The notes beneath the pieces were generated by a model. That model saw only the letters and a program-made list of their open reading frames with translations, did not search any database and was not told the origin of the DNA. From the IMG/VR virus record IMGVR_UViG_3300042516_002999, positions 1 to 51,579 of that record: a stretch of 51,579 bases of DNA. One strand, written 5' to 3'. The stretch comes from a virus. Of the stretch, positions 45,801 through 51,579 are shown in pieces (position 1 is the first letter of the stretch; the number at the start of each line of letters is the position of its first letter). Made by a program: the position numbers and the translations under genes.

Positions 45801-48800
45801 AATTCTGTTAGAAACTCTGATGTGATTGATATCAGACCAAGAGTTTCTTCTTATACGGTCGCAGAGAATTCAAGATCTCCACTTGAATTTTATGGTAGAC
45901 TTTTCAACGGATCCGGAAATTCTGCAGCGAATATTTTAGCATCTGATGAATCTATTGTTACTACATTTTCATATTATCTTGGAAGAGTTGATAGGATTTA
46001 TATTCGAAAAGATGGAACTTTCCAAGTTAAGTATGGTGTTCCTTCAGAAAAACCAGAAAAACCAATTTCCGTTGATGATGCATTAGAAATTGCTACAGTA
46101 ACTTTGCCTCCATATCTTTTTGATATTTCTCAAGCTTCTGTTCAGTTCCTTGAACATAAGAGATATCGTATGGTGGATATCAAGCAACTTGAAAACAGGA
46201 TTAAAAATCTTGAGTACCACACTGCATTATCAATGCTTGAATCAAATACTGCTAATTTGTTTATTCCGGATTCAGATGGATTAGATAGATTTAAATCTGG
46301 ATTTTTTGTCGATAACTTTAGTTCATCAAATTCCCAAGAAAGTGGTCTTCCTTTTGAAAACAGTATTGATCTTAAAAATAAAGAACTGAGACCAAAACAT
46401 TATACTACTGCAGTTGATTTAATTCAAGGTCCTGTTGAAGGATTGGATCCACAATCAGATTTAGCGTTTGAAATTCCAGAAGGAAATAACATAAGAAAAA
46501 CCGGTGATTTAATTACCCTTGATTATGCGGAAGTTGAATGGTTGAAGCAGTCTTTTGCAACTAGGACGGAAAATGTCACACCATTTGTTATTAGTTTCTG
46601 GCAGGGAACAATTGAACTTACTCCAGCAACAGATACTTGGGTCGATACTGTTAGATTAAATGCTAAAATTATTAATGTTGAGGGTAATTATGCCCAAACA
46701 ATGGCTCTTGCTCAACAACAATTTAATGTAGATCCACAAACTGGTTATTCACCAACCGTATGGAGTGCTTGGGAAACTAATTGGACCGGCAAAGAAGTTA
46801 TTGAAACTGTACAAACACAGACAAATTCTTCATACAATTATGGATATGGATGGTGGGGTTCTCCATATGGTTATTGGGGATTGAATAGAGGTTATGCAAC
46901 AACTACTGTTACTCAGGACACATTTGGGGAGACAAAGCAAACTGGGATCCAGTCAAGAACTGCTGCAACAACTTTTGTTACTGAACAATTCGATAGACAA
47001 TCAGTTGGAGACAAAGTTGTAAGTAGAGACTTAGTTCAATACTTAAGATCTAGAAACATTCAATTTGCTGCCAAAAATGTTAAACCATTAACACAGATTT
47101 ATGCATTTTTTGATGGTGTTGACGTAACAAAATACTGTATTCCTAAATTGCTGGAAATCACCATGATTTCAGGCGTGTTTGAAGTTGGCGAAACCGTTAT
47201 TGGTATAATTAAAAAGACTGGTCTTAATGAAACAACCATAGATGAAAGTAATCCAAAAATTACATTCAGAGTGGCACAATTAAATCATAAAGAGGGTCCA
47301 TACAATATCCCAACTTCAACATATCAACTAAATCCATATACAAGTCAAACTCTTGCCGCAACTTATTCATCTACAAGTAGTACTTTAAATATTGACGTAT
47401 TTTCCTTGTGTACACAAAACCAGGGTCAATATGGTGGTTGGGTGCAGTCTGGGATGACCCTTGTAGGCAAAACAAGTGGTGCTCAAGCAACAATTTCAAA
47501 CGTAAGATTAATTTCTGATGTTTACGCATCATTGATTGGAAGCTTTTATATTCCAAATCCAAATATTTCGATTAATCCAAGATTTGAAAATGGTTTGAAA
47601 ACTTTCACTTTAATAAACAATCCAATTAATGATAGAAATCTCGCTGCAACTGTTGCTGAGGAGAAATTTATTTCCAGTGGAACTTTAGAAACAGTCCAAG
47701 AAAATATTATTTCTACCAGAAGTGCAAGAATAGAACAAAAACAAAATACCCAAAAAGAAAATGTTTCTAGAACAAGTGGTACACAAATAGTTGCAAGCAA
47801 TGTTGTTTCATCATCAACAAATTGGTATGGATGTCCTTGGTGGGATCCTCTAGCGCAATCATTCTTGGTTCAGGATGAAAGTGGTATTTTCCTCACAAAA
47901 TGTGACATATTCTTTAAATCAAAAGATGATACTGATATTCCAGTATTGTTCCAAATTAGAACGATGCAAGGAGGATACCCAACACAAACTGTTATTCCAT
48001 TCTCTGAAGTTACGCTAAATCCAGATCAAGTTAATGTTTCAAATGATGGATCTGTTGCAACTTCATTTGTACTGAAGTCTCCGGTTTACCTAGAGGGTGG
48101 AAAAGAATATTCTATTGTTATTAAGTCAAATTCTAACAAATACAACGTCTTTATTTCTAGAGTTGGTGAAGTTGATCTTCTGACACAATCAAACATTTCG
48201 AATCAACCCTATCTTGGATCTCTATTCAAACCACAAAATGCCTCAACCCGTGAAGCAAGTCAATGGGAAGACTTGAAGTTTACTCTTTATAGAGCAGATT
48301 TCTTAAGTTCCGGTAACGTTGAATTCTATAGTCCAGAACTTTCTCCAGGCAATTCTCAAGTTCCTACACTTTTACCAAATTCATTAGGTCTTAATTCTAG
48401 AAAAGTTAGAATTGGATTGTCAAGTGCTGTACAAGATAGTGGTTTAACCTTTGGTAACACTGTTTTGCAGCAAGGAACAGACGCAACTGGTAATTATGTA
48501 GGAAATGCTGGAATTGCCACAGGAACACTTCAGGTTATCAACTCAGGAATTGGTTATACTCCATCTTCAGGAAGTTTTACTTATAATAATGTCAATTTAG
48601 TGACAATCACTGGAAATGGAAGAAACGCAACAGCTAATATCACAATCTCAAGCGGTGTTGCAATAGCTGCCACTGTTGCTACTTCGGGTAATGGATATCA
48701 AGTGGGCGATGTTCTTGGTATTTCTACTTTAGGATCTACTTCCGTAGGCAGAAACGCATTGTTCTCTCTTGTTTCTATTGCAAGTACTAATGAACTTATT

Positions 48801-50312
48801 TTAGATAATGTTCAGGGGGATTTTTCAATTGCGGGAACTGGAAAAACTGTACAGTATATTAATGGTTCTGGATTAACAACTGCTTTGAATTCATCTTCAG
48901 GTGGAAATGTTAAAATTTCCGATATTAATGTTGAAAGTGATGGATTACATATTTTAGTAAATCACAAAAATCATGGAATGTATTTTGACGATAATTATGT
49001 AAGGATTTCAGGCGCAGAAACTGATGTTCCACCAACAAAACTTACATCAGATTATGCATTTAATTCTGTAGGATCTATTCTAGTTGCAGATTCTTCTAAA
49101 TTCTCGACTTTTGAAAATATTGGCGTAGGAACAACAAGCCCAGGTTATGCATTAATTGGAAATGAATTGTTTAGATATTCATCAGTTTCCACGGGATCTT
49201 TAGATAATATTACTAGATTGGGTTATATTGATCCAACATTCTTCAATACTCTCCCCCAAACAGCAGTAACTCACCCAACAGGAACTCCTGTATACAAATA
49301 TGAGTTAGGTGGAGTTTCTCTTAGGAGAATTAATACTACTCACTATCTAGAAGATGTCAGTGTTGCTGATCCATTATCATTCGATTCATATAATATTAAG
49401 ATCCAAATGAGCGAAAATGGAATAGATCGCACTGATGATACTAGTTTCCCCAAATTATATCTAAATCAAACAAAATCTGCTGGCGGGGTTAATGTGAAAG
49501 CAACTCAAAATATTCCTTTTGAGATTATCACTCCATCTGTACAAAATATTACTGTCCAAGGAACGTCAATTAACGCAGAAGTGAGAACTATAACAGGTTC
49601 TAGTATTAGTGGCAATGAAATACCTTTTGTTGACAGTGGATTTGAACCAATTGCGTTAAATAGATCTAATTATTTTACAACTCCAAAAATTATTTTATCC
49701 AAAATAAATGAAGATGCAAAATTGGGAGCATTGATGGGCAAAAAATCTATGAATTTAAGATTGTTCTTAAATTCCGTAGATTCTAGAGTAAGTCCTGTTA
49801 TTGATACTCAAAGAGTTAGTACAATACTAACATCGAATAGGGTCAATAAAGCGATTGATAATTATGCGACTGATAACAGGGTTAATACAATTGGAACAGA
49901 TCCATCTGCATTCCAATATATTTCCAAAGAAATTTCTTTGGAAAATCCAGCTACCTCTATTAAGATTCTGTTAGACGCCCATGTTAATAATTATTGCGAT
50001 GTTAGGGCATTCTATGCTATTGGAGAAAATCAAAACTTCATACCCATTTTTACGCCTTTCCCAGGTTACAACAATCTTGATGATAAGAAACAAATTATAA
50101 ATTTTGAAGATAGCGATGGATTACCTGATAGGTTTATTCAACCATCACTTTCCCTTGGATTTGATTCTAGGACTATCGATTTTAGAGAGTATAGTTTTAC
50201 CGCTGATGGATTACCCTCATTTAGATCATATAGAATTAAATTAGTTCTTACCTCAACAAATCAAGTCTACCCACCAAGAGTTAGAAATCTAAGAGTAATC
50301 GCCCTTGCATAA
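42813..50312 (+). CDS. DUF4815-type giant baseplate/tail protein (gp9/gp10 position)
   Basis: 2499 residues. The N-terminus (NVSPYFDDFDANNDYYKVLF, KPGYPIQARELTTLQTILQN, then FGQHFFKEG) is the DUF4815 signature of large cyanophage tail proteins. In order: repeated beta segments, a helical stretch with LENRIKNLEYHTALSMLE near 1130, an aromatic Gly-rich patch NYGYGWWGSPYGYWGLNRGY near 1340, and beta domains at the end, with two copies of the GxGY repeat near 1900-1970. It occupies the place of T4 genes 9 and 10 and probably forms the pin, adaptor or fibre-attachment part of the baseplate. No break in the frame. Confidence 0.78.
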   Translation: MSQVTNLNVSPYFDDFDANNDYYKVLFKPGYPIQARELTTLQTILQNQVEKFGQHFFKEGAKVIPGNTTYNQFYYAVELNNNYLGVPLDAYIEQLVGAKITGQTSGITAVVEKVLLSTDSERGNVTLYVNYLSSSTQNNSTVQFLDGESLSSNTTITSGLLGNTSISAETPFGITIASNATSIGSAFSITEGVYFIRGHFVKVNTETLILDQYSNNSNYRVGLFVNEEIINSDIDETLNDNSQGFNNYAAPGADRLKISTSLFKKDLTDFNDNNFVELATIIDGVITTNRTAKEYNIIQDELARRTYSESGDYYVTPFDLSIKESLNDRLGNRGIFNPGQFTYGGSTPSENLTVYQISPGKAFVRGYEVETVSPVFLDAEKPRTTATLNNLSINYNTGSSLTLNRVYGSPTVGIGNTYVLSLRDSRVGSASTIAAGKEIGVARVYDFRLESGSYATTNSNINQWNISLYDVQTTTEITLNEPITLTIPTFIKGKNSGATAFLKNSVTNSKSIVLYQKNGEFILNESFIIDGIGNNRVATAITSYGISDVKSVYGIVGSAKTFNADTIQSDFYNVGIATISASTGGISTITSTNANFPGKLVKVGNLVKFSNNSSSIPVYASVVSVGKTTISISGVTAVSGINQGSLPTSVLSVSDLKILTTNQSRSTDDTLYTVLPRPNIASVNLTDASLTIRKTFNVTISGNQLSTPVTAGENETFLPFDEERYSLIRSDGSTEILTSDKFDFINGSTQIQIYNLGTNDTATLVATLKKIKPKSKIKLKNRVSSLLIDKSKYEGSGIGATTLDDGLVYGNYPYGTRVQDENISLNVPDIINVYGVYESKTTANPSAPTLVLSAISGPTTKTADLLIGEQFVGQLSGAIGVCAEKITDSQISFIPLNENTFKEEETVTFLESNISAIITTIDASSSNISSNFKFDNGQKGSFYGYGAINRVPLSPEPSKKIKVYFASGYYQSSDNGDITTVESYRGFDYKKEIQIVNSVRNSDVIDIRPRVSSYTVAENSRSPLEFYGRLFNGSGNSAANILASDESIVTTFSYYLGRVDRIYIRKDGTFQVKYGVPSEKPEKPISVDDALEIATVTLPPYLFDISQASVQFLEHKRYRMVDIKQLENRIKNLEYHTALSMLESNTANLFIPDSDGLDRFKSGFFVDNFSSSNSQESGLPFENSIDLKNKELRPKHYTTAVDLIQGPVEGLDPQSDLAFEIPEGNNIRKTGDLITLDYAEVEWLKQSFATRTENVTPFVISFWQGTIELTPATDTWVDTVRLNAKIINVEGNYAQTMALAQQQFNVDPQTGYSPTVWSAWETNWTGKEVIETVQTQTNSSYNYGYGWWGSPYGYWGLNRGYATTTVTQDTFGETKQTGIQSRTAATTFVTEQFDRQSVGDKVVSRDLVQYLRSRNIQFAAKNVKPLTQIYAFFDGVDVTKYCIPKLLEITMISGVFEVGETVIGIIKKTGLNETTIDESNPKITFRVAQLNHKEGPYNIPTSTYQLNPYTSQTLAATYSSTSSTLNIDVFSLCTQNQGQYGGWVQSGMTLVGKTSGAQATISNVRLISDVYASLIGSFYIPNPNISINPRFENGLKTFTLINNPINDRNLAATVAEEKFISSGTLETVQENIISTRSARIEQKQNTQKENVSRTSGTQIVASNVVSSSTNWYGCPWWDPLAQSFLVQDESGIFLTKCDIFFKSKDDTDIPVLFQIRTMQGGYPTQTVIPFSEVTLNPDQVNVSNDGSVATSFVLKSPVYLEGGKEYSIVIKSNSNKYNVFISRVGEVDLLTQSNISNQPYLGSLFKPQNASTREASQWEDLKFTLYRADFLSSGNVEFYSPELSPGNSQVPTLLPNSLGLNSRKVRIGLSSAVQDSGLTFGNTVLQQGTDATGNYVGNAGIATGTLQVINSGIGYTPSSGSFTYNNVNLVTITGNGRNATANITISSGVAIAATVATSGNGYQVGDVLGISTLGSTSVGRNALFSLVSIASTNELILDNVQGDFSIAGTGKTVQYINGSGLTTALNSSSGGNVKISDINVESDGLHILVNHKNHGMYFDDNYVRISGAETDVPPTKLTSDYAFNSVGSILVADSSKFSTFENIGVGTTSPGYALIGNELFRYSSVSTGSLDNITRLGYIDPTFFNTLPQTAVTHPTGTPVYKYELGGVSLRRINTTHYLEDVSVADPLSFDSYNIKIQMSENGIDRTDDTSFPKLYLNQTKSAGGVNVKATQNIPFEIITPSVQNITVQGTSINAEVRTITGSSISGNEIPFVDSGFEPIALNRSNYFTTPKIILSKINEDAKLGALMGKKSMNLRLFLNSVDSRVSPVIDTQRVSTILTSNRVNKAIDNYATDNRVNTIGTDPSAFQYISKEISLENPATSIKILLDAHVNNYCDVRAFYAIGENQNFIPIFTPFPGYNNLDDKKQIINFEDSDGLPDRFIQPSLSLGFDSRTIDFREYSFTADGLPSFRSYRIKLVLTSTNQVYPPRVRNLRVIALA

Positions 50313-50317
50313 TTGAA

Positions 50318-50545
50318 ATGGATTATTTAAAAGTCGAAGGTTATAACAATCTCGTTAGAGATCCAAATACAAACTCCATTATCAACACAAATATGACAGA
50401 ATATCAACAATATGTTGCAAGACGTAACATAAAAAACGAAGAAAATAAAAAATTAGATATTTTAGAGAGTGATGTGACTAATATGAAAAATGACTTAAAT
50501 GAAATTAAGACGTTACTTCGGAGTTTAATTAATGGATCCAAATAG
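50318..50545 (+). CDS. Small conserved coiled-coil protein
   Basis: 75 residues. MDYLKVEGYNNLVRDPNTNS, then a polar helix (NTNMTEYQQYVARRNIKNEE) and a coiled coil (ILESDVTNMKNDLNEIKTLL). It is found at this position in other cyanomyoviruses. Five bases follow the large gene and the next gene overlaps it by 14. A chaperone or small tail component is possible. Confidence 0.65.
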   Translation: MDYLKVEGYNNLVRDPNTNSIINTNMTEYQQYVARRNIKNEENKKLDILESDVTNMKNDLNEIKTLLRSLINGSK

Positions 50546-50711
50546 TATAGAACTTGAAAATTTAACAAAAAGTTTTGAATATTTTAAAGTAGCATCTGAA
50601 ATTGATAACATATCAGATTTAGATCAAATTAAAAATATTGCAAAATGCTACTTTAAATTATATTTGAAGCAGCAAGAAGTTGTCACACAACTCATAACAT
50701 CCAAATCATAA
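50532..50711 (+). CDS. Small helical protein before gp13
   Basis: 59 residues: MDPNSIELENLTKSFEYFKV, then ASEIDNISDLDQIKNIAKCY and LYLKQQEVVTQLI. It is all-helical and acidic. The stop overlaps the late promoter box of gp13. Not assigned to a known T4 gene. Confidence 0.62.
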   Translation: MDPNSIELENLTKSFEYFKVASEIDNISDLDQIKNIAKCYFKLYLKQQEVVTQLITSKS

Positions 50712-50714
50712 ATA
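50707..50714 (+). promoter_or_regulatory. T4-type late promoter for gp13
   Basis: CATAAATA, 19 bases before ATG 50734, overlapping the stop of the upstream gene. Confidence 0.7.
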
Positions 50715-50733
50715 TTTCAAAGAGTGTGGATAA

Positions 50734-51579
50734 ATGGCGCAACCATCTACTAGACAAGAACTAATAGATTACTGTAAAAGAAAACTGGGAGCGCCAGTTT
50801 TGGAAATTAATGTTGCGGATGAACAAATTGAAGACTTAGTAGATGATGCTGTTCAATTCTTTCAAGAACGTCATTTTGATGGGGTATATCCAACATTCTA
50901 TAAGTATAAAGTAACTCAAGCGGATATTGATAGGGGAAGAGCAAAAGGATTAAGTCAAAATAGTGTTGGAATTGCAACAACGTCAGTAACTACAAATATA
51001 GTAGGAACGGCAACTACGTTCAATTATTATGAAAACAGCAATTATCTTCAAGTCCCACCCAATGTTATTGGTGTAAATAAAATTTTTACTTTTGATGGCG
51101 CAAACACTATTACACATAATATGTTTAGTGTGAAGTATCAATTATTTTTAAATGATATTTACTATTGGGGAACAACCGAACTTTTAAGTTACGCAATGGT
51201 TAAGACTTATTTGGAAGATTTGGATTTTCTCTTAAACACCCAAAAGCAAATTAGATTTAACAAAAGACAAGATAGATTATATTTGGATATTGATTGGGGA
51301 TCAGTTACAGAAAATCACTTTTTTGTTATTGATTGCTACTCAACTTTAGATCCAAATGATTATTCAAGGGTTTGGAACGATTCTTTCATAAAACCATATT
51401 TAACCGCATTGATCAAGAGGCAATGGGGACAAAATATGATGAAATTTACTGGAGTTAAACTTCCTGGCGGAGTCGAGTTAAATGGCAGACAAATGTATGA
51501 TGACGCTCAAAGAGAGATAGACGTTTTAATGGAAAAAATGTCTAATACATATGAACTTCCTCCTTTAGATATGATTGGT
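50734..51579 (+). CDS. gp13: gp13, head-completion/neck protein (3' end outside the window)
   Basis: 282 residues are visible and the frame is open to the right edge; T4 gp13 has 309. The start (MAQPSTRQELIDYCKRKLGA) and VADEQIEDLVDDAVQFFQER with HFDGVYPTFYKYKVT are characteristic. LFLNDIYYWGTTELLSYAMV and WNDSFIKPYLTALIKRQWGQ follow, then DDAQREIDVLMEKM. gp13 closes the filled head and forms the neck with gp14, connecting portal and tail. A late promoter lies directly upstream. Confidence 0.9.
   Translation, partial: MAQPSTRQELIDYCKRKLGAPVLEINVADEQIEDLVDDAVQFFQERHFDGVYPTFYKYKVTQADIDRGRAKGLSQNSVGIATTSVTTNIVGTATTFNYYENSNYLQVPPNVIGVNKIFTFDGANTITHNMFSVKYQLFLNDIYYWGTTELLSYAMVKTYLEDLDFLLNTQKQIRFNKRQDRLYLDIDWGSVTENHFFVIDCYSTLDPNDYSRVWNDSFIKPYLTALIKRQWGQNMMKFTGVKLPGGVELNGRQMYDDAQREIDVLMEKMSNTYELPPLDMIG

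Noticed and set aside
1-51579. tRNA genes
   Set aside because: No cloverleaf with a GTTCGA-type T arm and matching acceptor stem was found by eye. A covariance-model scan would settle this.

Overview
This window is a piece of a T4-like cyanophage genome, a myovirus of marine Synechococcus or Prochlorococcus type. All convincing genes are on the + strand. The assignment rests on the right half, which carries the baseplate and neck genes gp25, gp6, gp7, gp8, a DUF4815-type baseplate/tail gene and the start of gp13. T4-type late promoters (NATAAATA or CTAAATA) sit in front of the structural genes, and many of the small proteins are recognisable from other cyanomyoviruses. No tRNA, CRISPR array or insertion sequence was seen.

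Layout. Positions 1-2409 hold a tightly overlapping string of small genes. A terminator and a T4-type late promoter separate them from a GIY-YIG homing-endonuclease-like gene (2511-3239). From 3256 to 8254 there are more small genes, including a zinc-ribbon protein, a protein with an AbrB-like tail, several one-helix membrane proteins and a Band-7/prohibitin-like fragment. Three genes between 8284 and 10829 look late-expressed and virion-associated; two of them begin with a short motif like the T4 capsid-targeting sequence. Then come an SF2 helicase (11355-12599), a PD-(D/E)XK nuclease beside a Dam-type adenine methyltransferase (12933-14331), and a protein with ligase/nucleotidyltransferase motifs (14981-15901). 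From about 15.9 to 22.6 kb the genome consists of cassettes of one to five very small genes. A strong terminator, an AT-rich non-coding stretch and a consensus host-type promoter (22654-23032) lead to a last group of small genes. From 24.4 kb onward late promoters lead into the morphogenesis block, which includes a 3991-residue gp7 and a 2499-residue DUF4815 protein.

The most striking feature is a dispersed intergenic repeat of about 40 bp, with 18 full, degenerate or partial copies between 5.4 and 23.5 kb, all in the same orientation. Each copy joins the end of one gene to the start of the next. It carries stop codons near its left end, a TAAAAT or TAAAGT box, a block identical to the 3' tail of 16S rRNA (TCACCTCC), and in nine copies the start codon of the following gene. 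In other copies the start codon is lost, or turned into ATG followed at once by a stop. Genes that start inside a repeat have a short Ser/Thr-rich leader followed by a second Met, as if a common start module had been placed in front of older genes. The repeat therefore looks like an expression and shuffling module for early gene cassettes.

How it fits together (inference). The left part would modify host functions and defend or modify phage DNA early in infection. The helicase, methyltransferase, nuclease and ligase-like protein would act on DNA. The late genes build the baseplate and neck and may load internal proteins into the head. Family names come from motif recognition by eye; no database search was run.
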